Of a DNA stretch of 31,912 nucleotides, positions 15,415-25,162 are shown piece by piece. The position numbers and the translations under genes are program-made. A model generated the notes under the pieces. The model saw only the letters and a list, made by a program, of their open reading frames with translations, made no database searches and was not told the origin of the DNA. This stretch comes from CAYMRB01 sp964392615 (GTDB taxonomy: Bacteria; Planctomycetota; UBA8108). Within the stretch, counting starts at the first letter, position 1. The number at the start of each line of letters is the position of its first letter. The DNA lies in NCBI GenBank assembly GCA_964392615.1, contig CAYMRB010000056.1:1-31912 (forward strand), read 5' to 3'.

Positions 15415-18400
15415 TCAGGGCGCCCCACACCCGAGGGCATCCGGCGTCGGGTCGGCGCCTGGACCGGGATACGGCTCGCTGGGGCGCGGCCCCTGCAGGA
15501 AGAGATACGCCAACAAGTGGGTGACATCGCCGACGCCCACTTGGCCGTCGTCGTCGACGTCGGCGGCGTCGGGACACCGCGGCTGCGAACCTCCCCCGAA
15601 CAGGAAGTGGAGGATGCGTACCGGGTCCCCGATGTGAATCACGTCGTCCGCGTTGACATCGCCACGCGTGAACGTCGGCAGCGCTGCACCTGCGACATCG
15701 CCGGGCGAGCCGCCGATGAGCGGCGACTCGATCCATGCTGCGCCGAGATCGTTGTCTCGCATCGGCCCGGCGTCGACGAGCTCGATCGAGTGACCGTCGC
15801 GCACGTCGGGCCAATCGCGCTTGCCGTCGTCGAAGCTAACGAGGTCGATCGTCGCCGGATAACCCGGGCCGGCGTCGAGGAGGCGAAGCGTCTCGCCGTC
15901 GTTGTCGATCGAGCCGCCGTACTCGAACACGCTGGCGCGAGCTTCGATGCCGGGGTGCTCCGCCAGGAAGCGGCGCCGATCACCGACGAGCAGCACGACG
16001 CCGTCAGGCGGCACCGCCGTCGACGCCGGGAACTCGAAGCGTGTGGCCTCCTCCGGGTCGTCGCCGAGTCCCGAGCCGTGCCCTGGCCCGAACTGGATCG
16101 ACCAACCGCCGATGTCGATCTCGCGATCGGTCGTGTTCAGAAGCTCGATGAACTCGAGGTCCTCCGACCGGCCTCGCGGGTCGTACAGGATCTCGGTGAT
16201 CTGCATGCGCGCGTGGTCGGGGATCTCCGGGTGCTGCCGCCGAATGTACGCGAACAGGAACTCGCGGTGGAATCCGATCTGCTCCTTGACGATCTCGATG
16301 CTCCCCGCCATGTCGATCGCCTCGGCGCAATTGCCGCAACCGGGCCAGCACGTGACCGGCGTTCGCCCCCACCGCTCGAAGTCCTCGGCCTGCTCGTTCG
16401 CCAGGAGCGCGGCGAGATCGTCGATGTACGGATCGAGATTCTCGTTCGAGAACTTCTCGAGAAGGACATTCCACAGCCGCACGAGATACGCGCGCTGGAA
16501 GAAGTCGCGGTCGGCCCGGAAGAAGAAGTCCACGAACCAATGCAGCCGCGGGTTCCCCCTGACCGTCGACGCGAACCAGGGGTTCAGGTCCCGCAGCGGA
16601 CTGAGCATGCAGTCGTTGATCGTTCCGACGCGACGCGGGTTCGGGCGGTTCAACCGGCCGTCGAAGTTCTTGCCGAAGACCAGGTCCATGTCCCAGGTCA
16701 GCATGCTCCAACGACCGCGCGATCGATCGAGGTACAGGAAGTGGTTCTTCGCGAAGCTGTCGATGTTGTTCAGCGCCGCCTGAGCGATCTGGTACGCGAT
16801 GAGCTCACGCGGCTTCGAGTGCTGCAGAAAGAAGTCCGCGGTCGGCCCCCCGGCCTGGAGCCCGTCGCTGTGGAGCGCATCGATGAAGCCGGCGATCGGC
16901 GTGAAGTCGCCGCTCTCGCACGTTTCCTGCTCCCAGTACGCTGCGTACGCGCCCACGCTCGGTTGCCGAGAGACGCCGATCGGTGTATCGCCGCCCGTGT
17001 TCGGCTGCCGCGCCTTGTACAGACAATCGTGGCCGCTGAGCCCATTGCGCTCGAAGAACCGCTCGTCGGGATGCTCGAGGTACAGGAACAGCCCGTGGTA
17101 CTGACCGTTGAGGTGGACGCGAATGTACTCGGTCTCGCACGCCGGAATGGCGAGCTGGCGGATGAACTCCCACGCCACGTGCTCGCGCACGAGCGCCTTG
17201 TCGGTCCAGATGCCCTGCAGGTTGGCCTTCTTCCAGCCCTTGAACTCGCGCCCGCGGTGGAACTTGAGCTTCAGGTTGCGCTTCTCGAGCACGCAGGCGG
17301 TATTGCCGCGGAAGCGAATGCCGACATGTGGCCACACGTCGCCTCCGTACACGAAGTGCGCCGGCTCGAGCCGCAGACACGTGAGCATCGAGTTGATGTC
17401 CAGGGGATCGCTCGGATCGACCCCGTCGAAGAGCACGTGCCAGACGGGCAGCGGGCTATCGGGCTGATCGTCGTTGACGTAGTAGCCCCAGACCTCTTCC
17501 GGATGCTGGGCCTCCGGACTCCAGGGATCAGCTCGGGACTCACGCGTCAGAGGCGATACGCCGACGGCCGCATCGGGGCCTGTCGTACGCGCGACGAATC
17601 GGTAGAGCACCACCGTATCGTGCGGCAACGCCGGGAGCTCGACACCCCAGACGCCGTCGCCCGCGAACGCGTCGCCGTGGCGTCCGTCGTCAAACATCGG
17701 CAGCACGCGGCGGCCGTCATCCGTTCCTTCGACGCGATACTCGAGCTCGACGGTCTCGATCGAACGACCGGCTGGCGAGCGCGCACGCACGGACAGGAGC
17801 GTCGCGTCCGACGAGGTGGGCTCGGCCGGAGAGCGACCGCGTTCGGAGAGGAAGGGCAGTAGCTCAGCCGACTCAACGCGGCTGCCTTCACCCGGCGTCG
17901 AGAGCGCCTCGCCGACGCAGACGCCCACGCCGCGCAGCACGCGGCAGTAGACCTGCTGCGACCCGCCGACGTAGCGGTACCGGAAGCTGAGGCGGTACTC
18001 CTGCTCATCGTCCAGGCGCTCGATCCGCAAGCTGACGCTCTGCGTGGAAGGGCAGACGTCGCACGAATCGCCACACACGCCCGTGGACACGACGCGCAAG
18101 CCGCGCGAGCCGTCGACGCCGACGCCGTCCTCGACCGTGGATCCCTCGGTATTGCGACGCGGATTCCACTCGTCGAGCCCCGCCTCGAAGTCGCCGTTGG
18201 GGACCAGATTGACGCCGGGCTCCGCGACGGACTCGAGGATGACGTCGTCGACGATGAACTCGCCGACGCCGTTGATGCCGACCAGCACGCGCTGCGCCGT
18301 GAGGCTGGTCAGCGTGCCCGTCGCGCTCGCCTCGACGAACTCTCCCGCCCGCAACGAGGTCGGACGCCAATTGGCCGGATCGGCCGCCTCGACGTCGAGC

Positions 18401-19425
18401 GAAATACGCTCCAGACTGCGGCCTTCCCCGTCGGCCGCGATCGGCCAATCGCCGTCATCGCGGTAGGAGACGTGGTCGACGACGCGACCGGCGAGATCGA
18501 TGAGCGCGACTCGCTCGCCGCCGTTCGCGAGCACGCCGGGGTAGTCGCCGACGGTATTGTCGATCCCGAAAGCCTCGCGGATGAACGCCTCATCGCGACA
18601 CACGCACAGATAGCCGCCCGCGGGGATCGTCGTCCCGGCCGGCAACGTGAAGTCGAGTCCGGCGATCGTCCAGCCGGAGACGTCGACCGGCTCGTCGCCC
18701 GGCACGTGCAGCTCGAGGAACTCGCCCGACTCGAAGCCTGGCGACACGGTCGGCTCCGTGTCCAGCGGCACGGGATCGTCCCCGCGCGGGTGATAGTTGA
18801 TCTCCGTGATCGCGACGCGCGGCCTCGCGAACGGCGGCAGCGGGCAGCCGGCCTGCGGGTTGGCCGACATCGGCGTCGGAAGCTCGGCGAACGCGCCGGA
18901 CCAATTCCTCGCCGTACCGCTGGGCGCGCTCGCGCAGACGCGCTGCAGGGACGAGCCCTCGCCGTCGGCTTCCGCGGGCCACGGGGCCGCGTCATCCCAG
19001 TCGACGCCATCGACCCACGCACCGTTCGCGTCGACGAGCGTCAACGTCTCGCCGCGATCGGCGAGAGCGCCCGAATAATCCCCGAACACCCCGTGGCCGG
19101 GCAGACCGAAGGCTCGGAGAAACGCATCGCGGTCGCGACACACGACGACGAAACCGCCGGGTGCGATCGAGGCGCCGGCGGGAAACACGTATCGCACCCC
19201 GGCCGTGAATCTCCACCCGGCCAGGGAGACCTCGCGGTCGCCGACGTTCATCAGCTCGGCGAACTCGAGGATCTCGCCTGCAGGCGCCGGCGGGTGGTAG
19301 TGAATCTCGCTGAGGACGACCCCGGCGGGCAGCGATGGCACCAGCGCCAGGACGAGAACGACGGCGACAGCCATGGCCGCGGCCCTCCGGCACGGAAGCG
19401 TCACCTCTATCTCGGAGCGTGGCAT
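15415..19425 (-). CDS. Secreted CotH/lamin-tail multidomain protein with dockerin-like C-terminus (paralogue 2)
   Basis: 1336 residues with the same architecture as the downstream paralogue: signal peptide, lamin-tail 1 (~34), lamin-tail 2 (~202, with an inserted loop), jelly-roll-like region (~375-505, Cys cluster CGDSCDVC), Ig-like segment (~575-620), CotH kinase-like domain (~658-1068), lamin-tail 3 (~1072) and dockerin-like loops (~1250-1325, RGDVNADDVIHIGD and DVDDDGQVGVGD). CotH landmarks IRFRGNTACVLEKRNLKLKF and WSMLTWDMDLVFGKNF match paralogue 1 closely. Start choice is open: ATG 19425 gives a signal peptide with arginines before the hydrophobic core, while ATG 19374 has the better ribosome-binding site (GGAGGG, 8-nt spacing) but no positive charge. 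The frame stays open to 19626 through the palindromic repeat at 19491. Confidence 0.88.
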   Translation of the reverse strand: MPRSEIEVTLPCRRAAAMAVAVVLVLALVPSLPAGVVLSEIHYHPPAPAGEILEFAELMNVGDREVSLAGWRFTAGVRYVFPAGASIAPGGFVVVCRDRDAFLRAFGLPGHGVFGDYSGALADRGETLTLVDANGAWVDGVDWDDAAPWPAEADGEGSSLQRVCASAPSGTARNWSGAFAELPTPMSANPQAGCPLPPFARPRVAITEINYHPRGDDPVPLDTEPTVSPGFESGEFLELHVPGDEPVDVSGWTIAGLDFTLPAGTTIPAGGYLCVCRDEAFIREAFGIDNTVGDYPGVLANGGERVALIDLAGRVVDHVSYRDDGDWPIAADGEGRSLERISLDVEAADPANWRPTSLRAGEFVEASATGTLTSLTAQRVLVGINGVGEFIVDDVILESVAEPGVNLVPNGDFEAGLDEWNPRRNTEGSTVEDGVGVDGSRGLRVVSTGVCGDSCDVCPSTQSVSLRIERLDDEQEYRLSFRYRYVGGSQQVYCRVLRGVGVCVGEALSTPGEGSRVESAELLPFLSERGRSPAEPTSSDATLLSVRARSPAGRSIETVELEYRVEGTDDGRRVLPMFDDGRHGDAFAGDGVWGVELPALPHDTVVLYRFVARTTGPDAAVGVSPLTRESRADPWSPEAQHPEEVWGYYVNDDQPDSPLPVWHVLFDGVDPSDPLDINSMLTCLRLEPAHFVYGGDVWPHVGIRFRGNTACVLEKRNLKLKFHRGREFKGWKKANLQGIWTDKALVREHVAWEFIRQLAIPACETEYIRVHLNGQYHGLFLYLEHPDERFFERNGLSGHDCLYKARQPNTGGDTPIGVSRQPSVGAYAAYWEQETCESGDFTPIAGFIDALHSDGLQAGGPTADFFLQHSKPRELIAYQIAQAALNNIDSFAKNHFLYLDRSRGRWSMLTWDMDLVFGKNFDGRLNRPNPRRVGTINDCMLSPLRDLNPWFASTVRGNPRLHWFVDFFFRADRDFFQRAYLVRLWNVLLEKFSNENLDPYIDDLAALLANEQAEDFERWGRTPVTCWPGCGNCAEAIDMAGSIEIVKEQIGFHREFLFAYIRRQHPEIPDHARMQITEILYDPRGRSEDLEFIELLNTTDREIDIGGWSIQFGPGHGSGLGDDPEEATRFEFPASTAVPPDGVVLLVGDRRRFLAEHPGIEARASVFEYGGSIDNDGETLRLLDAGPGYPATIDLVSFDDGKRDWPDVRDGHSIELVDAGPMRDNDLGAAWIESPLIGGSPGDVAGAALPTFTRGDVNADDVIHIGDPVRILHFLFGGGSQPRCPDAADVDDDGQVGVGDVTHLLAYLFLQGPRPSEPYPGPGADPTPDALGCGAP

Positions 19426-19490
19426 GCGTCTCGGCGACCGGACACCCGTGTTCAACCCGGATCTCGAATCTCTCCGGGGTGACAAACCAT

Positions 19491-19596
19491 GCGGAGCAGT
19501 TGCCGCGAAGCGGTCAGCCTCCAAACTCCGCGGGCATGGGCCGCCGACCGAACAACGTCGAAGGCCGCGGCGGTGATCGCCCCGGCCAGCCCATGC
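19491..19596 (-). repeat. Palindromic dispersed repeat, copy A
   Basis: About 106 bp matching the copy at 31390-31491. Shared blocks on the plus strand are GCGGAG..TTG, CCGCGAAGCGGTC, ACTCCGCG, GCATGGGC and CAGCCCATGC, in the same order and spacing. Two stems form: GCGGAG (19491-19496) with CTCCGC (19526-19531), enclosing a conserved CCGC-GAA-GCGG mini-hairpin; and GCATGGGC (19534-19541) with GCCCATGC (19589-19596). It lies upstream of CotH paralogue 2 and downstream of the Rdx gene. It could be a REP/MITE-like element or a structured RNA. Strand is given as that of both neighbouring genes and is not proven. Confidence 0.75.
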
Positions 19597-19693
19597 CATC
19601 TTATCGGCCGCCCGCCCCGCGGCCACCGTGGAATCGCCGACCTGGGAGGTCGTTCACCGGGATCGCCTCACAACTTGCCGGGGAAAGGTCGTC

Positions 19694-20023
19694 TCAGCGG
19701 TTGCTGACGTGGTAGAGGATCTCGTCGTGGTCGGGGAAGCGCCAGCTCGCGCGCTTGCTGAAGACCAGGCGACCGTCGACCTCGACCTCGAAGACGCCGT
19801 CTCTGGACGGCACGAGCTCGACAGCGCAGCCGGTGGCGCCGTGGATCGCCGCGGCGAGACCGTGCGCCGTCGGAGCGTGGTTACCCGGCACGCAATACTC
19901 GATCCGGACACGAGCCGTGTCCGTGTCGCGATTCGAGCGAGCGCGATTGCGGCCACCGAACGTGACGGTGGAGCGGTCGGTCCGAGGCTTGCGGCTGAGA
20001 TTCGAGGCTTCGAGAGTCGGCAT
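19694..20023 (-). CDS. Rdx (SelT/SelW/SelH)-family thioredoxin-like protein with altered CxxC
   Basis: A 109-residue protein whose last ~75 residues match the Rdx family: RVRIEYCVPGNHAPTA, then VELVPSRDGVFEVEVDGRLVFSKRASWRFPDHDEIL. Family members carry CxxC or CxxU at the end of the first strand. Here the second position is glycine (codon GGT), leaving one cysteine (TGC). The usual redox disulfide therefore cannot form within the motif. ATG 20023 is preferred over 20047 because AAGGAA lies about 5 nt upstream. The first ~35 residues are a basic, low-complexity extension not typical of the family. No TGA/SECIS arrangement was seen. Family assignment is firm; enzymatic redox function is doubtful. 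Confidence 0.82.
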   Translation of the reverse strand: MPTLEASNLSRKPRTDRSTVTFGGRNRARSNRDTDTARVRIEYCVPGNHAPTAHGLAAAIHGATGCAVELVPSRDGVFEVEVDGRLVFSKRASWRFPDHDEILYHVSNR

Positions 20024-20381
20024 TCCGTTTCCTTGGATCGCGGCCAATCGCAGTCTACCCGATATCCGGAGGTCGCATCTACCTGCCGGCCGGTCAAGGC
20101 GCTGTGGCGGGTCGTGCGGGGGATTCTGACGGGAGGTCGTGGCGCGCTATTCAATCAGCTCCGAAAGAAGGAGAGGTTCGTGAGTCGTGCGGGTCCCACG
20201 GGAGTCCAAGGCGCCCATCCTCGTGCTCGCCAGCACGCTCTCACTACGAAGGTTGGTTGCCCGCGCCGTGCACGAGGTTACGGTGCCTCGCGCCACCGAG
20301 GCACGTGTCAGCCCTGGCAGCCCACCGTTATCGGACCGCGATCCGCCCCGCGCCCGCGGCCTCTTTCAGCCGAGCCTTCCG
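20024..20381. other. 358-bp intergenic region
   Basis: It lies between the start of the Rdx gene and the stop of the permease-CPBP gene. It holds an 8-bp perfect hairpin, GTGCCTCG-cgccac-CGAGGCAC (20283-20304), which may end the ABC-exporter transcript; no T-tract follows. A good Shine-Dalgarno-like sequence (AGAAGGAGAGG, 20166-20176) precedes GTG 20180 on the plus strand. The following frame is Arg/Ala/Pro-rich and overlaps the permease gene antisense, so it is not called. Nothing else recognised. Confidence 0.4.
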
Positions 20382-22415
20382 CTACGCCCGCACGCGGTGC
20401 GGGCGCCGCAGCTGCCAGAAGCACAGGGCCGCGACGATCGCCGTCGCGGACAGCACCCACGAGTCGCCGATGAGAGCGTCGAGCTGACCGCCCTCTTCGA
20501 GTTTCCCCAACCCGAACAGCGTCACCGCGTTGTGGGTCGTGTGGAGCACGATGCATGGCCACAGCGAGCGCGTGCGGTGGCGCACACCGGCGAGCACGAC
20601 GCCGACGAGGGCGGTCGGGACCAGCCGGTGGATGCTGAAGTGGAACACGCCGAAGAAGAAGCCGACGAGAAGCGCCGTACGCACGGGTCGCCGGCGGGGC
20701 TCGAGGTCGCCCTGGAACGCGCCGCGCCACAGGAGCTCCTCACAGATGCCGGGCGACAGCGCGAACACCAGGAACATCACGATCGGGTGGACCGAGCCGA
20801 TGCCGATGCGCTCCTCGAGCGCGCGCGCGAGGTCCTGCGGGAACGGAAGGAAGACCTCCTGAACCTGCATGTATCCCGCCGCCAACACCGTCGTCGCGAG
20901 GCCCAGCGGCAGCACGAACGCGATGTTCCACGGCGAGGTTCGCCGCAGCGCGAGCGCGTCGGCGAGCCGCCTTCGCGTCACGATCGGATACAGCACTGCC
21001 GATCCGAGCACCGCGACCCACAGCGTCAGAGCCGTGCCGACGGCGAAGTCGAAGTGGCTCGAGCCCTGGAACCAGCCGCCGAGGAAGTACGCGATCAGCA
21101 GCGCCACCGCGCCGAACGCCACCGCGCGCCGTGCGCGCCCCTCGACGCTCGCGTCGCTCGCCAGAGGCGGAGACTCGATCGCGAGCAGCACCTCCTCACG
21201 GCCGAGAAGCTGCCGTGCCTTGCGGAGCGCGACGACCGCGTAGAGGCAGGTCGACAGGAAGACGACGGCCATCGACACCCAGCCGAGGTCGCCGGAGACC
21301 GCCTCGCGCGTCGCAAGCGCGACGTTCGCAACCGGCACGACCGCGACGATGCTCGCCAGGTTCACCTGCGGCGCCGCGGCCAAGCCGACCGGCACGAGCA
21401 CGACGAGCGTCAGCGGCAGGAGATACGTCTGCGCCTCGCGATACGACCGCGCATAGGACGACAGCGTCATCAGGACCGCGCTCGACAGCACCGCGAACGG
21501 CACGAGGAGCACCAGGACGAGGGCGAGCGACGACGCCGGCGGCAACACGAACGCGCCGCCTCCGAAGCCGTCGGGCGCCAGGCCGAGCAGAACCGCCACC
21601 AGAAGCCCGACCAGGTTCAACGCGACCGACGCCAGCGAGGACAGCAGCACGACGAGGAACTTCCCCGCGATGATCTGCCCGGGCGACACCGCCTGCACCC
21701 ACAGCGTCTCGAGCGTCTGCCGCTCCTTCTCGCCCGCGACGAGGTCGATCGCCGCGAACGCGCCGCCCGTCAGGAGCAGCAGCATGAGCAGCGTCGGCAG
21801 AAACCGCCCGAGCCCGACCGCGCTGCGGTCCTCGGCGCTCGATGTGTCGATCGAGACCGTCAATACGAGCCGACCGACGTCGATCTCGACTTGACGCGCG
21901 GCGAAGCGTTCCTCGACGAGCATGTCCTCGAGCCGCTCGAGCACGCTGCGCACGCGAGACAGGGCCTCGCGCGACGCCGGCTGCGAGCCCAGGTAGTGGA
22001 GGACCGCCTCGAGCTGCGGCTCCCCTGCCGGGTCCGCGGGATCGCCGGCTTCCGGTGCGTCCACCGCGTCCGCGGCGTCCGGCGGGCCGGCGGGGCGAAA
22101 CTCGACGAATGCGCCGACGGTCCCGTCGCGCAGGCTCGCCTCATCGGGTTCGGCACGGGAGACCTCGAGCGCGTCGCCCGGCTCGATGAGCGACTCGAAC
22201 GGCGTCTCGACGCCGGACACGCCGACGAGCAGCGCCTTCGACTCGAGGCGCTCCTGATACATCCGCGGCAGCGTCGACATGCCGAGGAACATCAGCGGGT
22301 AGAGGAACAGCGGCAGCACGAACGCAAAAAACACCGCGCGCCGGTCCCGCAGCAGCTCGCGGACCTCCTTGCGGAAGATCGTCAGCGTCGGCGATGGTCG
22401 GTCGGTGCCACTCAT
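20382..22415 (-). CDS. NatB-type ABC-2 permease fused to a CPBP (CAAX-protease-like) domain
   Basis: 677 residues. The N-terminal half is an ABC-2 exporter permease: IFRKEVRELLRDRRAVFFAFVLP, a large extracytoplasmic loop (~residues 55-220), then the family block AAIDLVAGEKERQTLETLWVQAVSPGQ split over TM helices, with five to six more helices. From about residue 455 a second multi-helix region ends in a CPBP intramembrane metalloprotease domain with the three hallmark motifs: PGICEELLWRGAFQ (EExxxR, near 556), FFFGVFHFSIH and LHTTHNAV. It starts 3 bp after the stop of the ATPase gene and is the last gene of the transporter operon. The CPBP domain may process or protect an exported peptide; this is inferred from the fusion. 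Confidence 0.92.
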   Translation of the reverse strand: MSGTDRPSPTLTIFRKEVRELLRDRRAVFFAFVLPLFLYPLMFLGMSTLPRMYQERLESKALLVGVSGVETPFESLIEPGDALEVSRAEPDEASLRDGTVGAFVEFRPAGPPDAADAVDAPEAGDPADPAGEPQLEAVLHYLGSQPASREALSRVRSVLERLEDMLVEERFAARQVEIDVGRLVLTVSIDTSSAEDRSAVGLGRFLPTLLMLLLLTGGAFAAIDLVAGEKERQTLETLWVQAVSPGQIIAGKFLVVLLSSLASVALNLVGLLVAVLLGLAPDGFGGGAFVLPPASSLALVLVLLVPFAVLSSAVLMTLSSYARSYREAQTYLLPLTLVVLVPVGLAAAPQVNLASIVAVVPVANVALATREAVSGDLGWVSMAVVFLSTCLYAVVALRKARQLLGREEVLLAIESPPLASDASVEGRARRAVAFGAVALLIAYFLGGWFQGSSHFDFAVGTALTLWVAVLGSAVLYPIVTRRRLADALALRRTSPWNIAFVLPLGLATTVLAAGYMQVQEVFLPFPQDLARALEERIGIGSVHPIVMFLVFALSPGICEELLWRGAFQGDLEPRRRPVRTALLVGFFFGVFHFSIHRLVPTALVGVVLAGVRHRTRSLWPCIVLHTTHNAVTLFGLGKLEEGGQLDALIGDSWVLSATAIVAALCFWQLRRPHRVRA

Positions 22416-22418
22416 GCG

Positions 22419-23191
<773 letters not shown>

Positions 23192-23195
<4 letters not shown>

Positions 23196-24481
23196 GACGG
23201 GACTTCTTCCTTCGCTCGAGTTCGCCTACCGAATGCGCTGGCGATCGCGCGCCGCAGGGGCACGTCGCCGCCGACCGCCACGCTCTCCCGGCCGACGACG
23301 CGGGCCGCCAGCAGGAGCGCGCCGATCGCGAGCAGCGCGGAGCTCGCGAACGTCAGCGTGACGCAAAGCGCGTCGAGACGGTTCTCGAGCGCGTCCCGGA
23401 ACAGCAGCGCCGTGTTGATCAGCGGCACGAGGGACAGGGTCGGCGTCAGGCCGATCTCCGGATTCGTCGTGACGACGATCGGCAGGAGCGAGACGAGGTA
23501 GATCGGCGTCACATAGGACTGCCCCTCCTTGAAGCTCCTGGCGAGGAACGCGAGGAGCATCATGATCGCGCTGAAGAACCCGGCGAGCAGCACGGCGGCC
23601 GCCAGGATCACCAGGAGCGCGCTCCAGGTGATCGAGAAACCGTCGACCTGCAGCTGCGCCTGGAAATGCGTGAACGTCACGTACATGCCGCCGAGATTCA
23701 GCGCGAACGAGAGGAGCGACACCGTCGACACGGCCAGGTACTTGCCGGTGACGATCGACAATCGCGCCACCGGGCTGACGAGCGTCGTCTCGAGCGTACC
23801 GCGCTCCTTCTCGCCGACCGCCGCGTCGAGCGCGGGGTAGAACGCGCCGAGCGCGGTCATCAGGATCATCAAGAGCGGCAGCACGAGGGCGGCGATGTGG
23901 TTCGCGAACTCCTCGCGCGTCGACAGCGACACCTCCTCGATGACCAACGGGTCGAGGAACGCCTCCGTCGCCCCCAGCTTTTCGGCCTCGGCGCGCAGCA
24001 TCGCCTCGCGGAGCTCGACGAGCGCCTCGCCGACGCGCTCGCGCGCCTTGCTCGACGCGTCGCGCGCGGCATCGAAGTACACCTCGATCGCGACGGACGC
24101 CGAGCCGGGCTCGGCGCTGTCGCCGGGGCGGGCGACGACGATCGCGTCGAGGGCGAAGCTCGGAGCGTCATCGCGCAGGCGCTCGGTGGCCACGTCGCGG
24201 TCGTACGCGATCCCCGGCGCCGCGTCGGAGATCTCGACGTTGCGATCGTCGCCTACCAAGGCCGCTCGCAGGCGACCGTCGGTGACGTCGTCCTCGAGCT
24301 CGACCCGACTCGCGCGGCGGTCCTCGACGCCGCGCACGTAGCCGACGACCTGCAGCACGCCGAGCAGCACGGCCGGATACAGGAACGCCGGAAGAGCGAC
24401 GGAGTAGATGAGGATGTGGCGGTCCCGCAGGAGGCTCCGCAACTCCTTCGCATAGACGGCTCGCAGCTCGAAGAGACGCAT
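23192..24481 (-). CDS. NatB-type ABC-2 permease
   Basis: A 429-residue permease with the NatB layout: N-terminal RAVYAKELRSLLRDRHILIYSVALP with one TM helix, a ~200-residue extracytoplasmic loop, the family block ALDAAVGEKERGTLETTLVSPVARL after TM2, and five further helices. ATG 24481 is chosen because the conserved N-terminus begins there. The upstream open frame (to 24628) is hydrophilic and unlike the family. It is the first gene of the exporter operon and pairs with the longer permease at 20382, probably as a heterodimer. A 187-bp gap separates it from the lipoprotein gene; no convincing promoter or terminator was seen in it. Confidence 0.93.
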
Positions 24482-24668
24482 GAGGCGGGTCTTCCGGGAA
24501 TCGGGCTCCCTGCATCGCCGGGCGAGACGAGCCGTCAGCAGACCCTTTGTCGCTTGTCGGTCGTCGGTCGCGTTCGCTCGCTCGGCGCGGTCTATCGTGA
24601 TATCGGCAACGCGCCGCCGCGTCCTCATGGCGAGGCTGTGAGCAAATCGCCGGAAAAGGGCTGCTGAC

Positions 24669-25160
24669 TTACTCGGCCGCGTCGACCTGGATATCGACCA
24701 GCCGACGGCCCTCGAAGCGCAAGCGAGTCACCGACACGCTCGTGTCGTACGGGCTCACGGCGCGGCGATAGACCCACACCTCGACGGAATCTCCGGAGCC
24801 CCGATCCAGCTGATCGGGCTCCCCCCAGGCCGCGCGCACCTGGTCTGGCGCCATGCGACGCGTGACCCAGCCCCCGAGGATCGCCCGGCGCAGACCGCGG
24901 TCGAGGTCCCGGCGCGCGTCGACGTACGCCTGCCGGCGCAGCGCGTCGGTCGGCGAGACCCGGAAGTCGAGCAGGTCGCGGGCCAAGCCCCGATCGAGCC
25001 CGGGACGGTCCTCGACGAACGCCTGCCGCGCCGCGCGCTCCTCAGGCGTCGGCAGCTGCTTCGTGGGCCCCGAGAGGCCGCCGCAGCCCGCGGCGAGCAC
25101 GACCGCAGCCAGGAAGCCAGCGACAGCTGGCCCCGTGCGGATCGCCGTGCGTGCCGCCAT
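24669..25160 (-). CDS. Lipoprotein with BamE/SmpA-like C-terminal domain and an internal duplication
   Basis: 163 residues. A signal peptide ends in a lipobox (VLAAGC, Cys at about residue 26). Residues ~43-100 hold two copies of a ~23-residue segment: RQAFVEDRPGLDRGLARDLL and RQAYVDARRDLDRGLRRAIL. The C-terminal part (WVTRRMAPDQVRAAWGEPDQLDR, then VEVWVYRR and LRFEGRRLVDIQV) fits the BamE/SmpA fold common in outer-membrane lipoproteins, where 'G-P' follows a short helix. It is 2 bp downstream of fabF, so co-transcribed. A role in the envelope is inferred; no specific partner is evident. Confidence 0.78.
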   Translation of the reverse strand: MAARTAIRTGPAVAGFLAAVVLAAGCGGLSGPTKQLPTPEERAARQAFVEDRPGLDRGLARDLLDFRVSPTDALRRQAYVDARRDLDRGLRRAILGGWVTRRMAPDQVRAAWGEPDQLDRGSGDSVEVWVYRRAVSPYDTSVSVTRLRFEGRRLVDIQVDAAE

Positions 25161-25162
25161 GC

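Noticed and set aside
15517..17862. 781-codon plus-strand open frame
   Set aside because: Antisense to the CotH domain of paralogue 2. No recognisable motif; composition (Arg, Val, Glu, Asp) mirrors the opposite strand.
20180..20473. Possible small plus-strand gene starting at a GTG behind AGAAGGAGAGG
   Set aside because: The ribosome-binding site is good, but the 97-residue product is Arg/Ala/Pro-rich without any fold-like pattern and runs antisense into the permease gene.
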